From: an uncultured Candidatus Saccharibacteria bacterium
GTDB taxonomy: Bacteria > Patescibacteriota > Saccharimonadia > Saccharimonadales > Saccharimonadaceae
Length of the DNA stretch: 38,052 bases
NCBI GenBank assembly: GCA_948944455.1
Contig: CARBES010000007.1
Coordinates: forward strand, 1-38,052
Direction: 5' to 3'
The notes below the pieces were generated by a model. That model searched no databases and had not been told where the DNA came from. It was given only the letters and a program-made list of their open reading frames with translations. Shown piece after piece: positions 16,377 through 25,231 of this stretch (position 1 is its first letter; every line of letters begins with the position of its first letter). Position numbers and translations under genes: made by a program.

Positions 16377-16832
16377 AGTGGACGAACACCCACACAAACA
16401 AGTGAAAAACTACAAAAATCAAACACAAAAACGTAGTAAACACTAAAGCGGGGATGTACCACAAAATAAACATATCAAAAGATAGTATATTAACAGAGTT
16501 TGAGATCGATCAACTAGGAGTTTTTGCGCGCGTTTAGGATACGCGAAACCGAAACCGATACGCACATCCAACAAACACCTCCCAAATTAACTCTATTGGT
16601 TGACATCTATTTAGGATGAAGACCCAACCCACTCACAATACGCTATAAGTCTCTCAACGGCTACGATTATATGGTTGGCTCCGGCTGGCCGGGAATCGTA
16701 GTAGATTAAGTGTATTACAAAAATTAAACAAAAAATCATTCAAACACAAAAACGCGGAAATTTCTAGTTGAGCGGTCTCAAACGAAGGTAGTTATGGTTA
16801 GAAGAGGAACTGGCGCAAAATAGGCCAGGGAA
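16377..16832 (+). other. Transcribed-looking non-coding region with structure and flanking direct repeats
   Basis: No gene is supported in 16183-16847. A 15-bp direct repeat TCAAACACAAAAACG occurs at 16419-16433 and 16740-16754, flanking a segment with folding potential. Within it, CGCG-TTTAGGATA-CGCG lies near 16533-16551. CTACGATT/AATCGTAG (about 16661-16700) encloses a GC-rich GGTTGGCTCCGGCTGGCC hairpin. AGAGTT and AACTCT can pair at longer range. It does not show the conserved motifs of tmRNA, RNase P RNA or SRP RNA. It may be an unrecognised small RNA or a small mobile or structural element. Confidence 0.4.
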
Positions 16833-16841
16833 TGTTATAAT
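16833..16841 (+). promoter_or_regulatory. Extended -10 promoter of rsmH, leaderless
   Basis: TGTTATAAT, with TATAAT ending at 16841. The ATG is exactly 7 nt further, at the predicted transcription start. Confidence 0.75.
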
Positions 16842-16847
16842 CATAAT

Positions 16848-17723
16848 ATGGAAGAACTTCATAAACCTGTATTATTGTCGGAAGTGCTTGAGGTTTTGCA
16901 ACCGCGACCGGGTGAATCGTATATGGATTTGACGGCGGGATATGCAGGGCACGCAAGCGAGATTTTGGATGTAACACAGAATTATAAGGACTCGGTCTTG
17001 GTGGATCGAGATGTTAACGCTATTCGGGTTCTAGAAGAAAAATTCTCGGGAATGGGAATTAGAATCGTAAAAGCGGATTTTTATAATGCGGTGCTACAGG
17101 AAATTGAGTGTGGAAACGCTTTCGATATGATATTAATGGATTTTGGAGTGTCTTCTCCGCAGCTAGATCGAGCAGAGCGAGGGTTTTCTTTTGCGAAGGA
17201 TGGTCCGTTGGATATGCGAATGGATCAGAGCCAAGAATTGAGTGCTGAAGTAGTCGTGAATCATTATAACGAGCGACATTTAGCCGAGATTTTGGAGAAA
17301 TACGGCGAAGAAAAGCCAGGTTTTGCGAGACTGATCGCGCGAGAGATTGTGCATGGGCGGCCTTGGCGGTCGACGGCGCAACTTGGCGAGGCGCTGAAGA
17401 GGTACGGACGAGGAGGAAAGATTCATCCGGCGACGAGGACTTTTCAGGCGATTCGGATCGCGGTAAACGATGAGCTGGGATTAATCGAGAAAACCCTGAA
17501 ACTTTTGCCGAAGGCTTTGAAGCCGGGTGGCAGAGTGGCGGCGATTACATTTCATAGCTTAGAAGATCGGTTAGTAAAGGATTGGCTGAAAGAGGTATCG
17601 GCGTATGGTGAGGAGTCAGAGCTGAGAGTATTGACGAAAAAACCGGTCACTGCGGAAAATGAGGAGTTGTTTATCAACCCAAGGGCAAGAAGTGCGAAAC
17701 TGCGTGCAGCCGTAAAACTTTAG
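16848..17723 (+). CDS. rsmH: 16S rRNA (cytosine-1402-N4)-methyltransferase RsmH
   Basis: 291 residues, close to the usual 300. The family start HKPVLLSEVLEVLQPRPGE is followed by the SAM-binding DLTAGYAGHA, then MDFGVSSPQLDRAERGFSF and DMRMDQ, and ITFHSLEDRLVK near the C-terminus. It methylates C1402 in the 16S decoding centre using S-adenosylmethionine. As usual it heads the division/cell-wall cluster, although mraZ is missing upstream. The promoter position predicts a leaderless mRNA. Confidence 0.96.
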   Translation: MEELHKPVLLSEVLEVLQPRPGESYMDLTAGYAGHASEILDVTQNYKDSVLVDRDVNAIRVLEEKFSGMGIRIVKADFYNAVLQEIECGNAFDMILMDFGVSSPQLDRAERGFSFAKDGPLDMRMDQSQELSAEVVVNHYNERHLAEILEKYGEEKPGFARLIAREIVHGRPWRSTAQLGEALKRYGRGGKIHPATRTFQAIRIAVNDELGLIEKTLKLLPKALKPGGRVAAITFHSLEDRLVKDWLKEVSAYGEESELRVLTKKPVTAENEELFINPRARSAKLRAAVKL

Positions 17724-17881
17724 TAGAGTGTGGAGATTCTGCGAGTTTGGGCGAGGCGAAGCAAGCGAATTGCGCTTGGATCGGCTCGAGAAGTTGAGCT
17801 GGTCGGACTAGTGTTGTAAAAGGATATAACATTTGTCTGGGTGATAAAAATAAAAACAATAAACAAAAAAGGAGGCAAATT

Positions 17882-17950
17882 ATGCCACGTCAAATCATCA
17901 TCACTAGCAACCGTTCTCGCGCACAGAAGGTGAAAGTCAACTTTCGCTAG
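17882..17950 (+). CDS. 22-residue basic mini-ORF with strong ribosome binding site
   Basis: ATG at 17882 with AAAGGAGG (17868-17875) just upstream, ending TAG at 17950. The product begins MPRQIIITSNRSRAQ and ends KVKVNFR, six basic residues of 22. Ribosome binding sites of this quality are uncommon in this window, so translation is likely. It could be a leader peptide for the structured region that follows and the FtsL-like gene, or a tiny basic protein. I do not recognise it. Confidence 0.5.
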   Translation: MPRQIIITSNRSRAQKVKVNFR

Positions 17951-17954
17951 TTAT

Positions 17955-18200
17955 CGCGATTAACGATTAGTTAAGTAGTATATTCTCTCAAATCGCGGGG
18001 GCCGGGAGACCGGTGCCCTGCGCCATGGGCCGAATGGCTCACCCAAGGTTGAAGAGTTAAACCAAGAGTGTGGACCCAAAAATACATGACCTTCCCGGAG
18101 CGGACAAAAGATTACTTATGGCTCTGTCTTCTGTCTGCTCCGGTCTAAGATTTCTATGAGGAATTTCAGGACGGGTCTTTCGTTTAGCGTCTTCGACGTC
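17955..18200 (+). ncRNA. Structured non-coding segment upstream of the FtsL-like gene
   Basis: The 314-nt gap after the mini-ORF contains several hairpins. CGCGATT (17955-17961) pairs with AATCGCG (17991-17997). CCGG-GAGA-CCGG lies at 18002-18013. There is a long stem between 18095-18111 and 18127-18143 in which 15 of 17 positions pair, with a 15-nt loop. CTTCGACGTC-TTTTT-GACGTCAAG follows near 18190-18215. I see no match to SRP, RNase P, tmRNA or T-box conserved motifs. It is likely a regulatory leader or a small RNA. Confidence 0.5.
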
Positions 18201-18264
18201 TTTTTGACGTCAAGAAATTGAAATTATTTATGTAAAAACAAACAAAAAACAGCGAGGAAAATTA

Positions 18265-18618
18265 ATGCGAACACAGTCATATGCGACTTCACGGCGCGGA
18301 GTTTCGGCGAGCGCGAACGGATGGTCGAGGAATTATAACATGGTACGACATCAGCCGAAAAGTTTAGGCTCAGGGGCGATGGCGGTGATTGTGGGTTTTT
18401 TGGTGTTATGCGTAGGGATGATCTATGTGTCGCAGGGGACACAAGCGACAAATTATGACTACGAGCTTTCGGCGATTGAAGATGAAATCGCAGAGCTAGA
18501 GGCGAAGCGAGAGGATCTTGCTGTGGAGAAAGCAAGGTTAACATCGGTAGCTTCGACGGAAAATAGTCCAGTAGCGTCGACGATGGAAGGTGCGACGGCT
18601 GGCGGATATGCTGAGTAG
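18265..18618 (+). CDS. FtsL-like single-pass division protein
   Basis: 117 residues. A cytoplasmic basic N-terminus (about 1-35) precedes one membrane segment (about 37-58, AMAVIVGFLVLCVGMIYVSQG) and a short coiled coil (about 65-92, LSAIEDEIAELEAKREDLAVEKARL). This topology and the position between rsmH and the transpeptidase gene are those of FtsL in dcw clusters. Sequence similarity in FtsL is always weak, so the call rests on topology and synteny. GAGGAAAA precedes the ATG. Confidence 0.6.
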   Translation: MRTQSYATSRRGVSASANGWSRNYNMVRHQPKSLGSGAMAVIVGFLVLCVGMIYVSQGTQATNYDYELSAIEDEIAELEAKREDLAVEKARLTSVASTENSPVASTMEGATAGGYAE

Positions 18619-18653
18619 AAGGGGCATTTTTTCTAGATAGTGCAGCTTCTCGG

Positions 18654-18662
18654 TGATATAAT
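18654..18662 (+). promoter_or_regulatory. Extended -10 promoter of the FemXAB gene, leaderless
   Basis: TGATATAAT, with TATAAT 18657-18662. The ATG at 18670 is 8 nt downstream. An earlier in-frame start at 18640 would lie upstream of this promoter. Confidence 0.7.
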
Positions 18663-18669
18663 AATAATT

Positions 18670-19782
18670 ATGGAATTTAGGGAACTGTCTGAGGAAGAGT
18701 TTGAGAGAGCGCGGTTTGGCTGCGATAATTTTTTGCAGAGTGTAGAAATGTATCGTCGGCACAAGGCGCTGGGACGAGAAGCCTATTTGGTGGGAGTGCG
18801 CGACAAGAAGACTCAGGCGGTAGTTGCGAAGGGCGTCATCATGACGCATAAATGGTATATAGGGAAGAAGCTTTGTCGGGTGCCGGGAGGCTGGGTGCTG
18901 GATTATGAGGCGAAAAACTGGCAAGAAGTGCTGGGTTTTTTGACGGAACAGGCGAAAGAATTCTGTGAGCAGCGGGGTGGGATAGTGATTGAAATTGCGC
19001 CGAACGTCGTGGCGCAGGCGCGGGATGGTGAGAATAACATCGTAAGAGGAGGAGAAGATCACCTGGCAGCGAAAGCTGAGCTAGTAAAATTGGGATATAA
19101 ATATCTTGGCGAATACGAATGTACGAAGTGGACTTATGCTTTAGACTTGAAAGATAAAGAGGCGGAGGAGATTTTTCGGAGTTTTCGCGAAGGGCATCGA
19201 AGGGTGATGAAAAAGGGGATTAAAAGTGGCGTAAAAATACGCGAGCTAGGCAATGGCGAGCTGGGGATTTTAGACGGGATTATAGCGGATACAGCGAAGC
19301 GGCGCGGATTTCATGATTCGGGAATGGATTATTATCGAACAATGAAAGAACATTTTGGCGATAAAGTGTGGCATATGGTGGCAGAAGCGCCACGGTATAT
19401 TCTCGCGGGAAAGGCGGAGCCGGAAGACGAGGATGATAAGAAAATGGTACCGATCGCGGCGGCAATGTTCGTTGGGTCGGGCGAAGAAGTGATTTATTTA
19501 TGTGGCGGTTCGAGGGCGGAGTATAAGAAGTTAGGCGCGCCACACTTGATTCAATGGGAGATGACTCAACGAGCAAAGGAAGCGGGCTATATACGACATA
19601 ATTTTTATGGTATGAAGCCGGTGAAGGGGAGTGGGGTATATATGTTCAAACAAGGGTTTCACGGTTATGTGCGAGAAATGTTGGGTTTGTTCGCGCTGCC
19701 GATTGGCATATTGGGAAAGATTTATGTAGCAAGACTGAAAGAAATTACCTATGCCTGCATCAAGGGCGAAGAGGGGAATTAG
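18670..19782 (+). CDS. FemXAB-family aminoacyltransferase (peptidoglycan cross-bridge)
   Basis: About 370 residues from the ATG at 18670. It shows the two GNAT-like lobes of the Fem family, with FLQSVEMYRRHKALGREAY near residue 20, a characteristic VPGGWVLDYEA stretch, the interlobe EGHRRVMKKGIKSGV and a C-terminal LIQWEMTQRAKEAGYIRHNF followed by GSGVYMFKQGFHG. Fem enzymes add amino acids from aminoacyl-tRNA to the lipid II stem peptide. Its place between ftsL and the transpeptidase fits a role in wall precursor maturation, and a branched peptide could also serve sortase-type anchoring. The identity of the amino acid cannot be read. Confidence 0.85.
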   Translation: MEFRELSEEEFERARFGCDNFLQSVEMYRRHKALGREAYLVGVRDKKTQAVVAKGVIMTHKWYIGKKLCRVPGGWVLDYEAKNWQEVLGFLTEQAKEFCEQRGGIVIEIAPNVVAQARDGENNIVRGGEDHLAAKAELVKLGYKYLGEYECTKWTYALDLKDKEAEEIFRSFREGHRRVMKKGIKSGVKIRELGNGELGILDGIIADTAKRRGFHDSGMDYYRTMKEHFGDKVWHMVAEAPRYILAGKAEPEDEDDKKMVPIAAAMFVGSGEEVIYLCGGSRAEYKKLGAPHLIQWEMTQRAKEAGYIRHNFYGMKPVKGSGVYMFKQGFHGYVREMLGLFALPIGILGKIYVARLKEITYACIKGEEGN

Positions 19783-19802
19783 GGCTTCTAGACGATGACC
19801 TA

Positions 19803-19811
19803 TGATATAAT
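19803..19811 (+). promoter_or_regulatory. Extended -10 promoter of the transpeptidase gene, leaderless
   Basis: TGATATAAT, with TATAAT 19806-19811. ATG at 19818, exactly 7 nt downstream. Confidence 0.75.
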
Positions 19812-19817
19812 ATAACC

Positions 19818-21551
19818 ATGAGCAGAAATCAAGTTTTGCGGATGGGGCTCTTGGCCGTGATGGCGGTGATCGTGACGCGCTTGTTTTTTATTCAGATTGT
19901 TCAGCATGACGAATGGGTGGAAAAAGCGGCGGCGCAGCAGACGAAACAGAATGTATTGAAGGCGAAGCGGGGCGAAATTTATATGATGGATGGTGATGAT
20001 CCGGTGGCGGTAGTAATGAATGCGACCGTCTATATGGTGATTGTGGATCCGATGATGGCAAATCAAGAGGAGTTACAGACGAAGCTGACGCCAATTATCG
20101 CAACACATCAGCGAGCGACTTGGGATGAGGTATTTACAGATAAGACCCGGCGTTATTATGTGGTCGCGCGTGACGTTGAACGATCGATAGCTGAAGCGGT
20201 GGCGGAAGCGGAACTCACTGGGGTATGGCTACAAGCGAACATAAAACGGGTCTATCCAGAGAAAACGCTTGGGTCGACGTTATTAGGATTCGTGAATGCA
20301 GACGGAATTGGACAATATGGGGTTGAGGGGGCACTCAATAAGCGGCTTTCGGGTAAAGATGGATTACTGAAGACGGTAAAGGATATCAATAACGTTTCGC
20401 TCTCGATTGGCGATGATAACATTAAAGAGCCAGCGATTAATGGCGAAGATATAGTGTTGACGATTGATAAAAATATCCAATATAACGTTGAGAAGATTTT
20501 GGAAGCAAAAACGAAAGAACTCGGCGTAGCGAATATTAGTGCAATCGTAATGGACCCTCGAAATGGGAAGGTGCTGGCGATGGCGAATGTGCCGGGGTAT
20601 GATCCGGCGGATTATGGCAATGTTGAAAGTGCAGAGAGTTACATTAACCACGTAACAGAAGATCCATACGAGCCGGCGAGTACTTGTAAACCGTTGACAT
20701 TTGCAGCAGGGTTGGAATTAGGGGTTTTTACTCCAGAATCGACTTATTTTAATGAGCATGTGACACATATTGATGGTTGGCCGATTGAGAATGCGTCAAA
20801 GAACGATCAGATTTATGGAGAAATTTCGATGCGAACAGCGCTAACATGGTCACTAAATACTGGATCAATTCAAGTCTTGAGGTGGCTAGGGGGGAGTCAG
20901 ACGGAGATTACTCAGCTGGGCCGAGAACGGCTGTACGACTATTATTACAATAAGTTTGGGTTGGGACGGCCGACCGGGATTGAGTTGATGGAGGCGTCAG
21001 GATTTCTGATCGAACCGAATGCGAATGCTTATGGTTTAGCTTCTACTTATGCGAATATGACTTTCGGCCAGAACTTGCAGGTAACGATGCTACAAATGGC
21101 GGCGGCTTTTTCGTCGATTGTGAATGGGGGGAACTATTATGCGCCAACGGTAATAGCGGGGAAGATGGAGAACGGGAAGTTTGTAGAGGAGGCAGAGAAG
21201 GAGCCGGTTCGGCAGACGATCTCTGCGGACACTAGTGCGACGCTAAGAGAAATGTTGTATAATGTACGTACAGCATTTAACAAAACGATTGATCCGCCAG
21301 GCTATTATGTGGGTGGGAAAACTGGTACAGCGCAAGCGATCGAGAATGGGGCTTATACCTTTGACGAGATGGTGGGAAGCTACCTGGGTTTTGGTGGTGC
21401 GACAGGCGAGATGCCGGAGTATGTAGTGATGACGCGGGCTTGGGAAGATGGTAAAGAAATCCAAGGGGAGAAGCAAGCGCAAGTGGTTTTTAATGCGATC
21501 AGCAACTACCTACTAGATTATCTACAAATAAAACCAGGAGTGACGGAATAA
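19818..21551 (+). CDS. ftsI: Class B penicillin-binding protein (FtsI/PBP2-type transpeptidase)
   Basis: 577 residues. There is an N-terminal membrane anchor (about 8-25), a pedestal domain starting KRGEIYMMDG, and a transpeptidase domain with SxxK = S288-T-C-K291, SxN = SLN and KTG = GGKTGTAQ. It cross-links peptidoglycan stem peptides and normally pairs with a SEDS glycosyltransferase, here the ftsW product two genes downstream. Its TAA overlaps the ATG of mraY by one base, so translation is coupled. The choice between FtsI and elongation PBP2 rests on cluster position. Confidence 0.88.
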   Translation: MSRNQVLRMGLLAVMAVIVTRLFFIQIVQHDEWVEKAAAQQTKQNVLKAKRGEIYMMDGDDPVAVVMNATVYMVIVDPMMANQEELQTKLTPIIATHQRATWDEVFTDKTRRYYVVARDVERSIAEAVAEAELTGVWLQANIKRVYPEKTLGSTLLGFVNADGIGQYGVEGALNKRLSGKDGLLKTVKDINNVSLSIGDDNIKEPAINGEDIVLTIDKNIQYNVEKILEAKTKELGVANISAIVMDPRNGKVLAMANVPGYDPADYGNVESAESYINHVTEDPYEPASTCKPLTFAAGLELGVFTPESTYFNEHVTHIDGWPIENASKNDQIYGEISMRTALTWSLNTGSIQVLRWLGGSQTEITQLGRERLYDYYYNKFGLGRPTGIELMEASGFLIEPNANAYGLASTYANMTFGQNLQVTMLQMAAAFSSIVNGGNYYAPTVIAGKMENGKFVEEAEKEPVRQTISADTSATLREMLYNVRTAFNKTIDPPGYYVGGKTGTAQAIENGAYTFDEMVGSYLGFGGATGEMPEYVVMTRAWEDGKEIQGEKQAQVVFNAISNYLLDYLQIKPGVTE

Positions 21552-22654
21552 TGGAAGACACGTTGAATAACGAAGCTTTTTATGGGTTGATTTTGGCATT
21601 GTCGGCGTTTTTCTTGGCGACTTTTCTGACGCCAATTTATACGTTTTTCGCCTATAAGTACAAATTCTGGAAGAAGCAGAAAAAAGAAGCTATGACCGGA
21701 GAAAAACTAGAGGTCGTAGCAAAGCTGCATGCTGATAAAATTGCACGGCATTTCCCGACGATGGCGGGTATTATTGGCGTGGTAACCGTTTTAATTGTGA
21801 CTTGGATTTGCAATCTCAATCGTGAACAGACATGGTTGCCTTTGATAGGGTTCATCGGGGGGAGCGTGGTGGGGTTGATCGACGATTTGATTAATGTGTT
21901 TGGTAGCGGTAAAGGTGCAGCGGGACTACGTGCGCCAGTGAAATTTGCAATGATTACTACGATTGGCGTGATGCTGGGTTGGTGGTTTGCGGTGAAGCTG
22001 GGCTGGACTAGTATCGAGGTGCCGTTTGTCGGGGCCTGGGAAGTTGGCACAGTGGGGATGATCGTGGTTTTTGCCTTTGCGGTAGTGGCAACTTCGAATG
22101 CAGTGAATATTTCAGACGGGTTGGATGGTTTGGCGGGTGGACTATCTTTGATGGCGTATGGTGCGTACGGTGTGATTGCGCTGTTTCAAGGACAGTGGAT
22201 GTTGACAGGCTTTTGTCTAACGGTGGTTGGGTGGCTTTTGTCGTACATCTGGTTCAATGTGCCACCAGCGCGGTTTATGATGGGCGATACGGGGTCGTTT
22301 GCACTAGGAGCGGGGCTAGGCGTAGTGGCGATGATGACCAATTCGTTTTTCCTGTTACCAATTATTGGGATTATGTTTGTAGTTGAAGCGGGCTCGTCGT
22401 TGTTACAAATTTTTTGGAAAAAGGCTTTTCATAAGAAGTTGTTTATTTCGGCGCCGGTACACCATCATTTGGAGGCGCAGGGCTGGGGCGAAGCGAAAAT
22501 CGTGATGCGATTCTGGGTAATTGCGGGTGTATTTGCGATTTTGGGTGTATTCTTAGCGGTGCAAGGTGGGGTTGTGAACGAGGCAAAACAGGGAATTGAG
22601 GCGCGACGTAACCAAGGGATAGAAATACAAAAGGTGGACGATGCGGAAGCATAA
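21551..22654 (+). CDS. mraY: Phospho-N-acetylmuramoyl-pentapeptide transferase
   Basis: 367 residues, polytopic with about ten membrane segments. Family motifs are GLIDDLIN (first Asp pair), NISDGLDGLAGG and PVHHHLEAQGW. It transfers phospho-MurNAc-pentapeptide to undecaprenyl phosphate to make lipid I on the cytoplasmic face. The start overlaps the upstream stop (AATAATGG), and the end overlaps ftsW by 14 nt. The C-terminus is slightly extended and charged. Confidence 0.95.
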   Translation: MEDTLNNEAFYGLILALSAFFLATFLTPIYTFFAYKYKFWKKQKKEAMTGEKLEVVAKLHADKIARHFPTMAGIIGVVTVLIVTWICNLNREQTWLPLIGFIGGSVVGLIDDLINVFGSGKGAAGLRAPVKFAMITTIGVMLGWWFAVKLGWTSIEVPFVGAWEVGTVGMIVVFAFAVVATSNAVNISDGLDGLAGGLSLMAYGAYGVIALFQGQWMLTGFCLTVVGWLLSYIWFNVPPARFMMGDTGSFALGAGLGVVAMMTNSFFLLPIIGIMFVVEAGSSLLQIFWKKAFHKKLFISAPVHHHLEAQGWGEAKIVMRFWVIAGVFAILGVFLAVQGGVVNEAKQGIEARRNQGIEIQKVDDAEA

Positions 22655-23825
22655 AAGCGATCGGACCTTGGGCGCATTGACAATCGTTTTGCTGGCGATC
22701 GGGCTAATTGTGATTTATATGGTAGGGCCGATGCGGGTGAATGTCCTGAATACGACCTATGGCACGGATTATAATGAGAATTATTTCATCGTGCGGCAGC
22801 TAATAAACGTAGCGTTGTCGCTAGTTGTGTTTGTTGCAGCGTTTAAACTACCATATCCGATCATAAAAAGGGCCGGGAAATGGGTGATGTTTGGGGGATT
22901 GGCATTATGTGCATTGTTGGCAGTTTTGGCAGCAGTGGGAAGTGGGTTGGCGCGGTGTGAGCTTGGTGCATGCCGGTGGTTTAATTTTGCTGGGTTGAGC
23001 CTGCAGCCGGCGGAGATTTTGAAAATTGGGCTGGTGTTATATCTGGCCGGGTTGATGTCGGAACGAAAGAAGGAAGGAAAGTTAGATAGCTGGAGTGATT
23101 TCTGGATTCCATTTATCGTAATTTGCGGTTTATCGTTGTTTTTCGTAGTGATTTTACAGAAAGACCTTGGTACGGGCGTTAGTTTAATGGCAATCATGCT
23201 AGCGATGTTGTTTATGAGCGGGGTAAAGATGCGGTATTTCGTGATTACGGTGGCGATAGTGCTGGTTGGGGGAGTGGTAGCGATTGTTAGTTCACCACAT
23301 CGGATGTCGCGGTTGTTGACTTTTCAGAGTGACGAATCGAGTGATACCTATCATATTGATAATGCGATGATCGCGATCGGTACGGGCGGGTTGTTTGGTG
23401 TCGGTCCGGGTAATAGTGTACAGGCGACAGGATATCTACCTGAGTCGATCAATGATTCGGTATTTGCAGTGATTGGTGAGACTTTTGGCTTTATGGGGTT
23501 GCTACTAATAGTGGGGTGTTTTACGGTATTGCTAACACGATTGCTTAAGACGGCGAATTACCTACAGGATGATGAGCAATCGTTGATGGTGGTGGGGATT
23601 TTTGCCTGGGCGACAGCGCACGTAGTTATTAACATCGCCGCGATGACTGGGCTATTGCCACTTACAGGGATTACATTGCCACTACTAAGCTATGGTGGGA
23701 CGAGTATGCTGTTCATGACGGGAGCTTTAGGTCTAGCATTACAACTTTCGTGTTATACTAGTAGAGAACCGAGGGTGGAGACGGGGGAACGAAGAGTGAG
23801 TAGGAGAACGGAGACGAGATTATGA
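22641..23825 (+). CDS. ftsW: SEDS peptidoglycan glycosyltransferase FtsW
   Basis: 394 residues with about ten membrane segments. SEDS motifs include FAGLSLQPAEILKIG, the loop with IAIGTGGLFGVGPGNS, NDSVFAVIGETFGFMG and the C-terminal LLSYGGTSML. It polymerises lipid II into glycan strands together with a class B PBP. It overlaps mraY upstream and murG downstream (4 nt). RodA is the alternative, but the dcw context favours FtsW. The C-terminus is Arg/Glu-rich. Confidence 0.92.
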   Translation: MRKHKSDRTLGALTIVLLAIGLIVIYMVGPMRVNVLNTTYGTDYNENYFIVRQLINVALSLVVFVAAFKLPYPIIKRAGKWVMFGGLALCALLAVLAAVGSGLARCELGACRWFNFAGLSLQPAEILKIGLVLYLAGLMSERKKEGKLDSWSDFWIPFIVICGLSLFFVVILQKDLGTGVSLMAIMLAMLFMSGVKMRYFVITVAIVLVGGVVAIVSSPHRMSRLLTFQSDESSDTYHIDNAMIAIGTGGLFGVGPGNSVQATGYLPESINDSVFAVIGETFGFMGLLLIVGCFTVLLTRLLKTANYLQDDEQSLMVVGIFAWATAHVVINIAAMTGLLPLTGITLPLLSYGGTSMLFMTGALGLALQLSCYTSREPRVETGERRVSRRTETRL

Positions 23826-25231
23826 AAGTGTTAGTGGTCGGTGGAGGGTCGGGGGGACATATTACTCCAGCAGTGGCGGTAGTACGAGAGCTTTTAGAGA
23901 AGAAACCGCGTACGAAGGTGGAGTTTTGGACGGATCGAAAATATTATAAAAATGTTGTAAAAATTACAACAGAGATTGGCGTGCGATGGGGTTCGCAGGC
24001 AGGAACAACGCGAGGGAAAGTACCATATATTCGGGTGCGAAAAGTTTGTGCAGGGAAATTTCGTCGTTATTCGGGCTGGAAGTGGTACGATTGGTTCCGA
24101 AATTGGTGGATTGTGCTGAAGGATCTAGTTTTTGGGAATATTGTAGGTTTTTTTGGTTTTATTAGTGGATTAGCCCAGAGCTTTTGGCGGTTACTGTTAC
24201 CAAGTAAGCGTCCGGACGTGGTCTTTTTGAAGGGGGGGTTTGTGGGGTTACCAGTTGGGATTGTAGCGAGGAAGTTGAAGATACCATATGTTGTGCACGA
24301 ATCAGATGCGGTGCCAGGATTAGCGAACAGAATTTTGATGGAACATGCTACGGTAATTACGAGTGGCTGGAATGTAAAGGGGGATGGGCCGAACGATAAT
24401 ATTATATGCGTGGGAATTCCAGTGGCACCGGAGTTTCACGAGGTGAGCGAGGCGCAGCAACGCAATTTGAAGAAAGATTTTGGATTTGATCCGGAACAGC
24501 CTCTAGTCGTGGTGACGGGGGGGAGTCAGGGCGCACAGCACATTAACGAAGCTATGGTGACAATTTTGCCAGAGATTCTAAAGTTTGCGAGTGTAGCATT
24601 AGTTGCGGGTCGAAAGCACTATGAGAATATGGTAGAGTTGAAACGTTATGAAGAGTGGGACAAGGCAAAATTGAAGTCGAATTTTCGGATGTGGGAGTTT
24701 AATTCGGCGATGCACGAGCTGATGGGTGCGGCGGATGTTGTAGTGAGTCGAGCCGGCGCAACGACGACCGCTGAGCTGGCGGCGCTCGGTAAGGCTGTAG
24801 TTTTGGTGCCGTTTGGGCGGTTGCCAGGTGGCCATCAAACCAAAAATGCTGAAAAACTGGAAGAAATGGGGGCAGTGAAGGTAGTATCGGATGATCAGAT
24901 GGTGAGAAAACCAGCTGAGCTGCTCGAAACGGTGAGACATTTAGTACGGGCGCCAAGGGAGCGCGAAGCATTAGCTAAGAAGCTCCATGCAGAAGCAAAA
25001 CCAGACGCGGCGGGTAGATTGGCAGAAATTCTGATCGAGGTGGGTGAAAATACTGAAAAAGAGCGTATAGAAAAGCAAAAACAAAAAATGAAACCGAAGA
25101 CAGAGAAGCCGGGGATTAAGTTGCCAGAAGAAATAGAGGCAAAACTTAAGGCGGAGCGAAAAGAGGCAGCACGTGAAGCTAAGGAGCTTGACGAGGCAAT
25201 GAAGCGGTGGAAGAATGAGAAACAAGAATAA
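23822..25231 (+). CDS. murG: UDP-GlcNAc:lipid I GlcNAc transferase MurG
   Basis: 469 residues, longer than the usual roughly 360. It opens with VVGGGSGGHITPAVAV, the donor-sugar loop of MurG. It then has VVFLKGGFVGLPVGI, HESDAVPGLANRIL, VVTGGSQGAQHINEA and the nucleotide-binding SRAGATTTAELAALGKAVVL. Two additions stand out: an aromatic, hydrophobic insertion at about residues 78-125 (WKWYDWFRNWW and following) that may dock in the membrane, and a highly charged Lys/Glu C-terminal tail of about 65 residues. It makes lipid II from lipid I. Confidence 0.94.
   Translation: MKVLVVGGGSGGHITPAVAVVRELLEKKPRTKVEFWTDRKYYKNVVKITTEIGVRWGSQAGTTRGKVPYIRVRKVCAGKFRRYSGWKWYDWFRNWWIVLKDLVFGNIVGFFGFISGLAQSFWRLLLPSKRPDVVFLKGGFVGLPVGIVARKLKIPYVVHESDAVPGLANRILMEHATVITSGWNVKGDGPNDNIICVGIPVAPEFHEVSEAQQRNLKKDFGFDPEQPLVVVTGGSQGAQHINEAMVTILPEILKFASVALVAGRKHYENMVELKRYEEWDKAKLKSNFRMWEFNSAMHELMGAADVVVSRAGATTTAELAALGKAVVLVPFGRLPGGHQTKNAEKLEEMGAVKVVSDDQMVRKPAELLETVRHLVRAPREREALAKKLHAEAKPDAAGRLAEILIEVGENTEKERIEKQKQKMKPKTEKPGIKLPEEIEAKLKAERKEAAREAKELDEAMKRWKNEKQE

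Noticed and set aside
16248..16436. 62-codon ORF on the plus strand
   Set aside because: It spans the promoter at 16342-16370, lacks a ribosome binding site and has unlikely composition.
16377..18215. Possible tmRNA, RNase P RNA or SRP RNA in the gaps around rsmH
   Set aside because: None of the conserved sequences of these RNAs (tRNA-like ends, RNase P CR-I and ACAGAAA, SRP GGAAG apical loop) were found.
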